64,000 nt of DNA from Stenotrophomonas sp. NA06056 (GTDB lineage Bacteria > Pseudomonadota > Gammaproteobacteria > Xanthomonadales > Xanthomonadaceae): NCBI RefSeq assembly GCF_013364355.1, contig NZ_CP054931.1:62001-126000 (forward strand), read 5' to 3'. The position numbers and the translations under genes were made by a program. Positions 50,274 through 58,910 of the stretch are shown here, in pieces. Under the pieces are notes generated by a model. That model was not told where the DNA came from and did not search any database. It was given only the letters and a program-made list of their open reading frames with translations. Numbering within the stretch: the first letter of the stretch is position 1; each line of letters begins with the position of its first letter.

Positions 50274-52208
50274 ATGGATACCTCGATGTTGATTCCGATG
50301 CTGGAGCGGCTGGGCTGGACCAGCCTGCAGACCGTGCTGCTGGTGACGCTGGTGTACCTGCTGTGCCGCACGTTGCCGGCACTGTCGGCGGCCACCCGCT
50401 GCCGCTTGTGGTGGCTGGTGTCGCTGCAGGCGGTGGTCGGCCTGGTGTGGAGCCAGCCGCTGCAGCTGGCCTGGTTGCCCGCGCCCGATGCGGTGGCGAT
50501 GACGACCGTGGATCTTGCCGCGGACGTGATCCATCCGATGGCACCGGAGGTATCGGCGCAGCTGCTGGCGAACACGCCGATGGGCGATGCCGGCGGCACG
50601 CCGGTGGCCTGGTGGGCACTGGCACTGGCCGCGCTGTGGATGTCCGGCGTACTGCTGATGGCGTTGCGTACCTTCAGCGAATGGCGCCGTTGCCGCGCGC
50701 TGCTGGCTGCGTCGTATCCGTGCGAGGACCAGGCGCTGGTGCAGGCGCTGCAGCTGGCCGCGGATGCGCACGGCCTGCGCCGCGCGCCGCGCCTGTGGAT
50801 GAGCGACCAGGTTGATGCGCCGCAGCTGGTCGGGCCGTTCCGCCCGGTGCTGCTGCTGCCGGCGGGAATGAACGCGCTGCAGGGCGATGCGCTGGATCTG
50901 GCGCTGACCCACGAACTGCAGCATCTGCAGCGGCGTGACCTGCAGTGGGGATTGCTGCCGGCCCTGGCCCAGCACCTGTTCTTCTTCCATCCGTTGCTGC
51001 GCCTGGCCGTGCGCGAATATGCCCAGGCCCGCGAGGAAGCCGTGGATGCGGCCGTGGTCGGCCAGCATGGTGCCAGCCGCCATGCCTATGGCCGCCTGTT
51101 GCTGCAGCTGGGTGTGGCGCCGCAGCCGCACCTTGGCGTTGCCAGCGCAGCGCCCAGCACCACCAGCCTCAAGCGCCGCCTGCTCTCGCTGCAGTCGCAC
51201 CGGGCGTGCCCGCGCCTGCTGGCCATCGGCCTGACCCTGGTTGTGTTGGCCGTGGCTGTGGCGCCGATGCGCCTGGTGGCCGCTCCGGTCCCGCCCGCGC
51301 CGCCGGCGCCGCCGCGCGCCATGCCTGCACCGCCGCTGCCGCCCGCAGCGCCCTCGGCACCGGCAGCGCCGCCTGCCGCACCGGTACCTGCAGAGCCTGC
51401 CGACTGGGCCGAGCCAGCGGAGCCCGAAGAACCTGCCGACGTTGACGAGTACGAGGAGCAGGACACGAGCACCCATTCGCACACCGGGACCACCATCGTG
51501 ACTCACGGTCAGCTGGACCTGGGCACCCGGCCGCAGCAGGCCTTCGTGCTGGTCGATCATGGCCAGGCCTTCGCCAATGCCGGCATGGACGATGTAATGC
51601 AGGCCCGCAGTCGCATTGGCGACGGCCCGGCGCTGTGGTTCCGCCAAGGTGACAAGCGCTACGTGGTACGTGATCCGATGCTGATCCAGTCGTTGCAGCG
51701 TGCCTATGCCGGTGCGGCAGATCTTGGCCGCCAGCAGAGTGAACTGGGGCGCCAGCAGAGTGCGTTGGGGCGCCAGCAGGGCCAGCTCGGCCGCGAGCAG
51801 GGCGAGCTGGGCAGGCTGCAGGGTGAAGAGGCGCGTGAGATCGCCCTCGCCGCCGCACGCGCTGCACGCAGTGCCATCAATGATCGCGACATCAACCGTG
51901 AAGCGGCAGCCGAAGCGGCGCGGGCCACCCGTGGCGCGGTGGATGATGCGGCGATTGCACGGCAGGCGGCGGCTGAAGCGCAGCGGGCGTCACAGGTTGC
52001 CCGCAACCAGGCGCTGCAGTCCGCGCGCAGCCGCGAAATGAGCCGTCTCGCCAGTCAGCAGGCCGCGCTGGGAAGCCAGCAGGCCGTGCTGGGCAGCAAG
52101 CAGGCGGCACTGGGCGAGCGCCAGGCGCGGCTGCAGGTGCAGGCAGCGAAGCAGGCCGAGCAGGTGATCGCGCGTGCGCTGGCCAGCGGCAAGGCCGAGC
52201 GACTCTGA
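50274..52208 (+). CDS. M56 (BlaR1-like) membrane metallopeptidase with heptad-repeat tail
   Basis: A 644-residue membrane protein. Four or five transmembrane segments (about residues 18-38, 48-64, 105-130, a re-entrant stretch near 228-245, and 318-338) surround the zinc motif HELQH (213-217) of M56 peptidases. There is no penicillin-binding sensor domain after the last helix. Instead there is a proline-rich linker (about 345-400), an acidic stretch, a beta-rich segment and two blocks of 7-residue repeats (LGRQQSE at 484-518 and LGSQQAA at 592-619), probably a long coiled coil. It probably cleaves the BlaI-like repressor. The sensed ligand is unknown. Confidence 0.88.
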   Translation: MDTSMLIPMLERLGWTSLQTVLLVTLVYLLCRTLPALSAATRCRLWWLVSLQAVVGLVWSQPLQLAWLPAPDAVAMTTVDLAADVIHPMAPEVSAQLLANTPMGDAGGTPVAWWALALAALWMSGVLLMALRTFSEWRRCRALLAASYPCEDQALVQALQLAADAHGLRRAPRLWMSDQVDAPQLVGPFRPVLLLPAGMNALQGDALDLALTHELQHLQRRDLQWGLLPALAQHLFFFHPLLRLAVREYAQAREEAVDAAVVGQHGASRHAYGRLLLQLGVAPQPHLGVASAAPSTTSLKRRLLSLQSHRACPRLLAIGLTLVVLAVAVAPMRLVAAPVPPAPPAPPRAMPAPPLPPAAPSAPAAPPAAPVPAEPADWAEPAEPEEPADVDEYEEQDTSTHSHTGTTIVTHGQLDLGTRPQQAFVLVDHGQAFANAGMDDVMQARSRIGDGPALWFRQGDKRYVVRDPMLIQSLQRAYAGAADLGRQQSELGRQQSALGRQQGQLGREQGELGRLQGEEAREIALAAARAARSAINDRDINREAAAEAARATRGAVDDAAIARQAAAEAQRASQVARNQALQSARSREMSRLASQQAALGSQQAVLGSKQAALGERQARLQVQAAKQAEQVIARALASGKAERL

Positions 52209-52215
52209 TCGTGCG

Positions 52216-52290
52216 GTAGCGCCGGGCCACGCCCGGCGAGCGCAGCGGTGCAGTTGGCAAGGGAAGTCGCCGGGCATGGCCCGGCGCTAC
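52216..52290. repeat. SMAG/REP dyad between convergent genes
   Basis: A GTAGCGCCGGGCC arm and an inverted arm ending GGCCCGGCGCTAC, 75 bases in all, fill the gap between the M56 gene and the third I78 gene. The arms carry a CGCCGGGC core, a different subfamily from those at 7208 and 32161. Confidence 0.85.
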
Positions 52291-52304
52291 CCGAAGGGCC
52301 CGGA

Positions 52305-52628
52305 TCAACCGCAGCTGGCGCGCTCGATACGGTTCTGCGCGTCCACCTGCACGGTCACGCGGTCCTGGCGGAAGTCCATGGTGACGGCCATGCCGGGCTT
52401 GACCACGCGTGCATTGCGCGCGCCGCTGTCAGCCACCAGCTTCTTGATCGTCGCTTCGTCGGCGGTCTTGCCGGTGAAGGCCTCCAGCTTTTCAGGCTTG
52501 CACTCCTGCGGGCCATCGGACACCTTGGCCGGCAGGCTGTCGGTAGCAGCGGTGCTGCTGCCGCCGGCATGGCTGCAGGCCGCCAGCGGCAGGATGGCCG
52601 CAAGCAGCAACAGGGAGGATCGACGCAT
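52305..52628 (-). CDS. I78-family peptidase inhibitor-like lipoprotein (third of three)
   Basis: A 107-residue lipoprotein with lipobox LAAC (Cys18). The I78 domain has ECKPEKLEAFTGKTADEATIK, a RNARVVKPGMAVTMDFR strand pair, the conserved QDRVTVQVDAQN segment and terminal SCG. It is the most canonical of the three I78 lipoproteins here. The likely role is inhibition of serine proteases in the periplasm. It is convergent with the M56 gene and same strand as the exonuclease gene, but 89 bases apart. Confidence 0.85.
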   Translation of the reverse strand: MRRSSLLLLAAILPLAACSHAGGSSTAATDSLPAKVSDGPQECKPEKLEAFTGKTADEATIKKLVADSGARNARVVKPGMAVTMDFRQDRVTVQVDAQNRIERASCG

Positions 52629-52717
52629 GGGAATACTCCTGGGTGGCGTTCGGTAGCGGCAGTGTCGCCGGGACGTGTGTCAGCGATGTCAACGCGGCCT
52701 GAATCCGTCCTCGTAGG

Positions 52718-53737
52718 TCATCCGTTTACCAGCGCCAGCGTCTCCCGTTCGCGCTGCTCTTCCCGCACCAGCCGCTGCAGCAGCAGGGCCAGGGTCACCA
52801 CGTCCTGGTGGTTGTGGTCGGCCACCCGGCGCAGATTCACCGCATCACCGCCGCGCAGGAAACGCAGCCACGCACCCGGGGCTTCAGAACCGGGTAGATC
52901 ATCCTCGCGCACCACGCGCAGCAGTTGCCGCTCGATGGTGGACAGCTTGCAGTTCTCCCACGTACCGCGATAACGGCGGCGGGTGGGATACAGCAGGTCG
53001 ACGTGGTCCAGCGCGGTGATGGGATCGGCCTGCCGGGCCAGCCGGTAGCGCGTCTTCAACAGTGGTGCGTCGTAGCTGCGGCCGTTGTAGCTGCAGAACA
53101 CGGTATGCGGCTGCAGCCAGCCGGCGAAGGTGGCCAGCATGGCTTCTTCAGCGGCCATCGTGGAGATCAGCAACTGGCGGATGCGCAGGCCCTCGCCCCG
53201 CTTCGGGCACACGTGCCAGTCGGCCGCGCCGATCATGAAGGCACGGGTGCCGGTGCCGCCGGCCAGGCCGGTAGTCTCGGTATCGAAGAACAGCAGGTCG
53301 CGTGCGGCCACGTGCTGGTCTTCGCGCTTGGCGAACGCCAGCGACAGCGGTGCGGTGGGAATGGCCTGTGGCTGCAGTGACTCGATCAGGAACAGGCCGG
53401 GTGCGATCTCTTCGCCGGGCAGCTGCCGGTCCTGCGCACTGGCGCGTGCCGGTGCAGGACCGCCACGCGAGCGCATGCCGAGCAGGCGATGCAGGCTGCC
53501 GACCTCGGGCCGTCGCAGTGCTGGCGGCGCCGTGGCAGGTGCCGCTGCGCCGGTGGGCTTGTGGCGGATCTCCTGCTCGACCCAGGCGAACACCGAACGC
53601 TCGGCCGGCGGCTGCCGCGCATCGTTGGCGGCCACCGGTGCTGGTGGCGTCTCCTGCGCCGGCGCGGCAGGCGTTGCCGCTTTCGGGTCACCGGCCTGCT
53701 TCCGCAGCAGGCGCAGCTTGTCCAGGCTCAGGCTCAC
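52718..53737 (-). CDS. RNase H-like exonuclease (MrfB/YprB-like)
   Basis: A 339-residue protein. An N-terminal Ala/Pro-rich tail (to about 60) and a middle linker precede a DEDD-type exonuclease domain. This has FFDTETTGLAGGTG (Asp152, Glu154), CSYNGRSYDAPLL, a DHVDLLYPTRRRY block and HNHQDVVTLALLL carrying the last Asp. The pattern matches Bacillus YprB (MrfB). Its start overlaps the stop of the helicase gene by 4 bases, so the two are co-translated. MrfA-MrfB act in mitomycin C damage repair in B. subtilis. Confidence 0.85.
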   Translation of the reverse strand: MSLSLDKLRLLRKQAGDPKAATPAAPAQETPPAPVAANDARQPPAERSVFAWVEQEIRHKPTGAAAPATAPPALRRPEVGSLHRLLGMRSRGGPAPARASAQDRQLPGEEIAPGLFLIESLQPQAIPTAPLSLAFAKREDQHVAARDLLFFDTETTGLAGGTGTRAFMIGAADWHVCPKRGEGLRIRQLLISTMAAEEAMLATFAGWLQPHTVFCSYNGRSYDAPLLKTRYRLARQADPITALDHVDLLYPTRRRYRGTWENCKLSTIERQLLRVVREDDLPGSEAPGAWLRFLRGGDAVNLRRVADHNHQDVVTLALLLQRLVREEQRERETLALVNG

Positions 53738-56223
53738 GGGGCGATCAGCTCCACCGGGTCACGCGTGCTCACCACCACGTCGGCGACATGCTGGCAGGCC
53801 TGCGCATCGAACAGGTCGAGCACGCGCAGCGCCAACGCACGCGGCGAGGTTTCATCTTCTTCCTGCGCGGCCAGCACCGGGCCGACGCAGGCCGGACAAC
53901 CCGCCCTGCAGTCGCAGCGCTGTACCAGTTCGCGCGCGCGCTGCACCAGCTCGGCCTGGCGCTGCCACAGCGGCTCGCTCAGACCGACGCCACCGGGGAA
54001 GTTGTCGTACAGGTAGACGGTCGGCACGAATTCCTGCAGCAGTTCCACCGCGCCCGGCTCGCCATCGCTGCCACGCAGCTGGCCGCGGCCGCTCTGGTCG
54101 GCAATCGCGATCCAGGTGCCATCGCCGTTGCCCACCGACTTCTGCAGGTCGCGCGCATCGGCCATCACCGCCACCGTGGCAACGATATGCAGCGCATAGG
54201 CCGCGCCAAGGAAACCATCCAGCGCATCCTGCTTGCTGGCGAAGGCGCGCAGCAGCAGCGCCTGCGGCAGCTGCCACCAGACTGCGGTGGTGTGCAGTTC
54301 CTGGTCGGGCAGGTTCACCGGGCCGTAGCCGATGTTTTCGTGGGTGTAGTAACGGATCTTCTTGTAGCCGGCCACGCGACGTACCACGTGCACTTCGCCA
54401 TGGTGTGAATCACCACGGCCTGCTACGCCTCCGTCGAAACGGTCCAGCACCTTGAGCTTGGTGAAGTCGATGCTGTCGGTGTAGTAATCCACATGCGTGC
54501 GGGTGACGTAGGCCTTGCGGCCTTCCCAATCCAGTGTTTCCACCTGGTAGGGGGTGGACTGCACCATGTGGATGGCGCCTTCGTACAGGGTCAGCGCGGC
54601 GGCGGAATAATCCACTTCGGCGATGATCTGCTGGCGGCCATCACTGCGGTCGACTACCACGAAGTTGCCATCGGCCACCGCGCGCAGGCTGACCGCGTTG
54701 GCCGGATAACTGTCGGCGATCCATTCCCAGCGTTCGCCTTCGCGGTGGATCACTTCTGTCTCTGCCAGCGCCTCCAGGAACACCTCCGGGTCGATCGGGC
54801 CGAAGCCATCACCGACCCGGAACGGCAGCTCGAAGGCCGCACAGCGGATGTGGTCGAACAGGATCAACGGCTGGTCGGGTGCGATGCGCGCGTGTTCCGG
54901 CGACGCCTCGGCGAAGAAGTCCGGATGGCGCACCACGTACTGGTCCAGCGGCTGCGAGCTGGCCACCATCACCCCGAGTGCGGGCTGCTGGCGGCGACCG
55001 GCGCGGCCGAAGCGCTGCCAGGTGGCGGCCACGCTGCCCGGGTAACCATTGAGGATCACCACGTCCAGGCTGCCGATATCCACGCCCAGTTCCAGCGCCG
55101 AGGTGCTGACGATGCCATCGATGTTGCCCGCGCGCATCGCACGCTCGGTCTCGCGGCGCTCGGTGGGCAGGTAGCCACCGCGGTAGGCACGGATGCGCGG
55201 CGGCTTGCGCGGGTCGTGGTCGAAGATGTCCTTCAGGTACTTGGTCAGCACTTCCACCATCAGCCGCGTCTGCGCGAACACCAGGGTCTTCAGCCCCGAC
55301 TTGATCGCGATGCGGGCGATGCGGTTGCTCTGCGAACGCGCCGACGCGCGCAGGCCCAGGTCCGGGTTGATCACCGGCGGGTTCCACAGCAGCACCTGCT
55401 TCGGCCCGCTGGGCGCGCCGGATTCGGTGATGGCGGTGACCGGGGCTTCGATCAGCGCCTCGGCATGCGCCTGCGGGTTGCCGATGGTGGCCGAGCACAG
55501 GATGAACTGCGGTTGCACCCCGTAGAACGCGCAGATGCGCTTGAGCCGGCGCAGTACGTTGGTGACATGGCTGCCGAACACACCGCGATAGGTGTGCACT
55601 TCGTCGATGACGATGTAGCGCAGGTTCTCGAAGAACTGCGCCCACTTGGTGTGATGCGGCAGGATTGCCTGATGCAGCATGTCCGGATTGGACACCACGA
55701 TGTCGCCGTGCAGGCGGATCGCCTGCCGCGCATCACCGGGAGTGTCGCCATCGAAGGTGAAGGCCTTCACCCCGAGGTCGCCGGCGCGGTTGAGCTCCAG
55801 CAGTTCGGCCACCTGGTCCTGCGCCAGTGCCTTGGTCGGGAACAGGTACAGCGCCTTGGCCTTGTCCTGCATGGCGGCGCTGACCACCGGCAGGGTGTAG
55901 CACAACGACTTGCCGCTGGCAGTGGGGGTGACGATGGCCACGTGCTCGCCACGCTGGCTGGCCTCCCAGGCCTCAGCCTGGTGGCTGTAGAGCTGTTCGA
56001 TGCCACGCGCCTTCAGTGCCGCAGCCAGGGCCGGTGGCACGGAATCGGGAATCGGCGCATAGCGGCCTTCGCGGCCGGGAATGGCGAAACTGCCGGTGAT
56101 GCGGTCCTGGTAGCGGCGCTGCAGGCGTGCACTGAGCAGGGCGCCATCGCGGGCGGGCAGGCCGTCGCGGGTGGCGAGCTGCTGCTCCGCATCGGCGGTG
56201 CGCTTGGCGAGTTCGTAGGCCAT
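53734..56223 (-). CDS. DEAD/DEAH helicase with DUF1998-type Cys cluster (MrfA/YprA-like)
   Basis: An SF2 helicase of 829 residues (846 if started at 56274). Q-like region LYSHQAEAW, Walker A TPTASGKS, motif II DEVH, motif III CSATI, and motifs V/VI STSALELGVDIGSLD and WQRFGRAGR are present. The C-terminal region has four cysteines (RCDCRAGCPACVG), the metal-binding signature of DUF1998 in YprA/MrfA. Neither possible start has a strong ribosome site; ATG 56223 (MAYELAKRT) is preferred. The downstream gene encodes the matching exonuclease, strongly suggesting a DNA repair pair. Confidence 0.87.
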   Translation of the reverse strand: MAYELAKRTADAEQQLATRDGLPARDGALLSARLQRRYQDRITGSFAIPGREGRYAPIPDSVPPALAAALKARGIEQLYSHQAEAWEASQRGEHVAIVTPTASGKSLCYTLPVVSAAMQDKAKALYLFPTKALAQDQVAELLELNRAGDLGVKAFTFDGDTPGDARQAIRLHGDIVVSNPDMLHQAILPHHTKWAQFFENLRYIVIDEVHTYRGVFGSHVTNVLRRLKRICAFYGVQPQFILCSATIGNPQAHAEALIEAPVTAITESGAPSGPKQVLLWNPPVINPDLGLRASARSQSNRIARIAIKSGLKTLVFAQTRLMVEVLTKYLKDIFDHDPRKPPRIRAYRGGYLPTERRETERAMRAGNIDGIVSTSALELGVDIGSLDVVILNGYPGSVAATWQRFGRAGRRQQPALGVMVASSQPLDQYVVRHPDFFAEASPEHARIAPDQPLILFDHIRCAAFELPFRVGDGFGPIDPEVFLEALAETEVIHREGERWEWIADSYPANAVSLRAVADGNFVVVDRSDGRQQIIAEVDYSAAALTLYEGAIHMVQSTPYQVETLDWEGRKAYVTRTHVDYYTDSIDFTKLKVLDRFDGGVAGRGDSHHGEVHVVRRVAGYKKIRYYTHENIGYGPVNLPDQELHTTAVWWQLPQALLLRAFASKQDALDGFLGAAYALHIVATVAVMADARDLQKSVGNGDGTWIAIADQSGRGQLRGSDGEPGAVELLQEFVPTVYLYDNFPGGVGLSEPLWQRQAELVQRARELVQRCDCRAGCPACVGPVLAAQEEDETSPRALALRVLDLFDAQACQHVADVVVSTRDPVELIAP

Positions 56224-56272
56224 GGAAAGTGGAGCCGGGACGGATTGCGAGGGGTCACATGGCAGCACATCC

Positions 56273-56293
56273 ATGTCTCAGGATGTGAGACAT
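56273..56293. promoter_or_regulatory. Perfect 8-bp inverted repeat upstream of the helicase gene
   Basis: ATGTCTCA at 56273-56280 and TGAGACAT at 56286-56293 flank a 5-base spacer, a 21-base dyad about 50 bases upstream of the preferred helicase start. It lacks a T-tract, so it is more like an operator than a terminator. It overlaps the alternative start at 56274. It does not match the LexA box forms known to me. Confidence 0.4.
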
Positions 56294-56316
56294 CGCGCGC
56301 GAAGGGCGTGAATCGT

Positions 56317-57420
56317 TCAGCGCCACGGGTCCGGACGCTGCGCGATATCCGCGTCAAGCGCCTCGTTGCGGCGGAGGAGCTGCACCATGCAGATCACAAA
56401 CCGCACCGCGTGCCAGCCCAACGCCAGCAATGCCACCGCCTGCCAGCCAGACGCAAGCGGCCAGCCCAGCTCCAGGCGCTGCGACAACGGCATCCAGGCG
56501 GCGCCGAAGACCAGCACGCACAACAGCAGGCCCAGCCACGCCAGTTGCCAGAACCCTCCCGTGGGCGGATAGCGCCGTCGGTCACTGGCCAGGCACCATG
56601 CCGTGCCCGCGCCGAGTACCCATCCATCGCAGGTGCGCACTTCCAGCAGCATCGAGCGCCCGCGGGAGAATGCCGCAGCGTGCTCCCATTTCTCTGGAAG
56701 CTGCACACGCCGGTCATTGCCCAGCAACCACACCCGTGATGTCTGGGCAGTACGCTGGTACGCGCGCAGGCGCCCGCGGACCCGCAGCACGCGCTGCGCT
56801 GTCGCAGGGCCGTTGCGGCGAGGGAGGCCGAGCCAGGCCGCAAGACCGGCGATGGCGAGCAACGGCATGGCGGGCAGGCCCGGGACGCCGGCGGCCGCCC
56901 ATAGCGCCAGTGCGGCAATCACCAGCGGGGAAGAGCGCAGGCCAGGACCCCGTCGCATCGAAACTTCTTCGGGTGTCTCCAGGCGTTCGCCACAGACGCG
57001 GCTGGTGGCTGCATCCGGCCGTGCAGCAGCGATACTGAAGCCGTTGAGACGCACCACCACCGCCACGCGTTTGTCCAGCACCACTTCGGCTTCATTGTCT
57101 TCCGAGAGGTAGGGCCATGCCTGCCTTGGGACTAGGACGGGAACTCCACCCAGCAGGCCGTCACCAACCGGGAAGTTGTTCCAGCATGCCCCCCCGGTGA
57201 ACACCCCGCGCAGCCGTTTCACCTGGTTGTCGTGGTCGCAGCCGGTCAACGCGCGCACCGGTGCCAGTGCCATGTGTTCGTCCGCGCCCAGCGTCCGCAG
57301 CGTGCTGCTCCGGCGCAGCGAGGCGATGCCTGCGCGGACACGCGATGTCCGTTCGGCGGCAGTCGCGATGACCATCAGGCACACGACCGCCAGACCAACC
57401 AGTACTGCCGCGCGCGACAT
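56317..57420 (-). CDS. Membrane protein of unknown function
   Basis: A 367-residue protein I do not recognise. It starts with a signal-anchor helix (MSRAAVLVGLAVVCLMVIA). An exported-looking segment follows with two cysteines (TGCDHDNQ and GGACWNN). Then come two close hydrophobic stretches (about 165-200) and two further helices near the end (about 293-312 and 327-350). A soluble loop of about 90 residues between them has VRGRLRAYQR and CDGWVLGAGTAWCLA. It is probably an inner-membrane protein. The ATG at 57420 is set by the signal anchor; upstream in-frame residues look non-coding. It may share transcription with the helicase gene downstream. Confidence 0.65.
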   Translation of the reverse strand: MSRAAVLVGLAVVCLMVIATAAERTSRVRAGIASLRRSSTLRTLGADEHMALAPVRALTGCDHDNQVKRLRGVFTGGACWNNFPVGDGLLGGVPVLVPRQAWPYLSEDNEAEVVLDKRVAVVVRLNGFSIAAARPDAATSRVCGERLETPEEVSMRRGPGLRSSPLVIAALALWAAAGVPGLPAMPLLAIAGLAAWLGLPRRNGPATAQRVLRVRGRLRAYQRTAQTSRVWLLGNDRRVQLPEKWEHAAAFSRGRSMLLEVRTCDGWVLGAGTAWCLASDRRRYPPTGGFWQLAWLGLLLCVLVFGAAWMPLSQRLELGWPLASGWQAVALLALGWHAVRFVICMVQLLRRNEALDADIAQRPDPWR

Positions 57421-57659
57421 CAGCAGGCGACTGGCCGACGCGGCGGGCGTGTGGAGGGAGCTGTCATCAAGGAGGGCCTTACCGGGAAAACCGCAGGATG
57501 CCGCCCCCGCCTCCCGAGGGGAATGAAGTTCGTTGCAAACTTCGGCGCCCAGGCCGCGCAGCGATGATGCGTGACACACCCTGAATGCCCCCGCAGTTGC
57601 CAACGAAATCTGAAGCCCGCATCCGTATCCTTGTTCACTGGACGCAACCAACTGGGTGG

Positions 57660-58178
57660 ATGGCTGTGGCACGACGTGGAACGCAGGGAGTACTGCTGGC
57701 CAGCCTGTTGCTGGCGGGCATCGCGCAGGCGCAGCAGGCAGCGTCGGTAGCGGTGTCCGATCCTGTGCCCGCTTCCCCTGCTGATGCCCCGGCAGCACCT
57801 ACCGCGCCGATCTCCACCACCCTGCCGCAGGACAATGTCACCACCCTGGGCGAAGTGCGTGCGCTCAAGCCCGATGACGAACCGCTGGACCTGTACCGCT
57901 TCAAGAATCCTGTGAAGTTCGGCGACAACCGCTTCAGCCGCGACTGGAGCGAACCCCCCTCGCCGGAGCAGGTCAGCATGGGCGGTGGCTACATCATGAT
58001 GGGCGTGGTCAAGGGGGTGATGGCGGCGGCCAAGGGGATCAACAAACTCACCGGCGGACCTGCGCAGATCCAGGCCGCCGTGGCGCGGCCACCGCCGGAG
58101 CTCAGTGCCGAACAGCAGCAGCGTGCGCTGCGGTTCTCCCAGGAGCAGGATGCCGGTGATGCACCGCCGGTGAAGTAG
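57660..58178 (+). CDS. Small secreted protein of unknown function
   Basis: A 172-residue exported protein with a signal peptide (GVLLASLLLAGIAQAQ), an Ala/Pro/Ser-rich linker to about 60, and a short conserved-looking region (LDLYRFKNPVKFGDNRFSRDW). A Gly/Met-rich segment MGGGYIMMGVVKGVMAAAKG follows. I cannot name a family. The start may be ATG 57660 or GTG 57666, which has GGGTGG six bases upstream. It diverges from the membrane-protein gene at 57420. Confidence 0.65.
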   Translation: MAVARRGTQGVLLASLLLAGIAQAQQAASVAVSDPVPASPADAPAAPTAPISTTLPQDNVTTLGEVRALKPDDEPLDLYRFKNPVKFGDNRFSRDWSEPPSPEQVSMGGGYIMMGVVKGVMAAAKGINKLTGGPAQIQAAVARPPPELSAEQQQRALRFSQEQDAGDAPPVK

Positions 58179-58217
58179 GCCGGTATATCCTGCCGGCTCC
58201 CCACCGGTAGGGCTGCC

Positions 58218-58892
58218 ATGTTGCTGCGTTCGATCTGCCTGTTGGCCGCATTGCTGCCGATCTCCGCCTTCGCGGATGGCATTGCCGATGATGGCGCCTG
58301 CCGCAATGGCGCGTTTCCCTCCGGACAGAGCCGGTTCGCCCTGGCACGGGTGATCGATGCGCCCCGTCTGTACCTGCTGGGTGACATGGACGGCTGCCCG
58401 ACGAAAGGCGAACCGGCCTGCCGCCAGCGCAGCTATGTGGTCAATGGCGATACCGTGGTGACCGGGCGTGATCTCGGCCACTACCGCTGCGCGTTCTTCC
58501 CGAACAAGGTGGGCGGCAGTGCCGGGTGGGTCGACCGCAGCAAGCTGCAGGCGTTGCCGGTGGTGGTGCCAGCGCTGCAGGATTGGGCGGGCGAGTGGAA
58601 GGATGGCGACAACGGCCTGAAGATCCGCGTGCAGGGCGGGCAACTTCATGTGGAGGGTGACGCCTACTGGCCCTCAGCCAACCCCACGCCGGAGCAGCGT
58701 CCCTACGGGCCGAACATGGGCCAGGTGGAAGCGCGCGCGGCGCCGCGTGGTGCCGATGTCGAGTTCGTCGAAGACGCTTGCAGAGTGCGTGCGCATTCGC
58801 TGGGTGAGGTGCTGATCGTGGCCGACAACAGCGAGTGCGGAGGCATGAACGTGTGCTTCAATGGTGTGTACCGGCGCGCGGGCAAGCGCTGA
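58218..58892 (+). CDS. Secreted protein of unknown function
   Basis: A 224-residue exported protein: a signal peptide (MLLRSICLLAALLPISAFA), eight or more cysteines in pairs (GACRNG, GCPTKGEPACRQRSY, YRCAFF, DACRVRA, SECGGMNVCFNG) and two beta-rich halves. The first half resembles an SH3-like or lysozyme-inhibitor-type fold (GSAGWVDRSKL); the second begins QDWAGEWKDGDNGLKIR. The disulfide pattern points to the periplasm. The function is not recognised. It lies 39 bases after the preceding secreted gene on the same strand. Confidence 0.7.
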   Translation: MLLRSICLLAALLPISAFADGIADDGACRNGAFPSGQSRFALARVIDAPRLYLLGDMDGCPTKGEPACRQRSYVVNGDTVVTGRDLGHYRCAFFPNKVGGSAGWVDRSKLQALPVVVPALQDWAGEWKDGDNGLKIRVQGGQLHVEGDAYWPSANPTPEQRPYGPNMGQVEARAAPRGADVEFVEDACRVRAHSLGEVLIVADNSECGGMNVCFNGVYRRAGKR

Positions 58893-58910
58893 AGGGCGCA
58901 TGAGGGGCCA

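Noticed and set aside
51720..52140. Regular 21-base periodicity that could suggest a CRISPR-like array
   Set aside because: The repeats are in frame and encode 7-residue protein repeats inside the M56 gene, with no spacers or cas genes.
54493..56739. Long plus-strand frame opposite the MrfA-like helicase
   Set aside because: Antisense shadow; the helicase motifs on the minus strand are complete.
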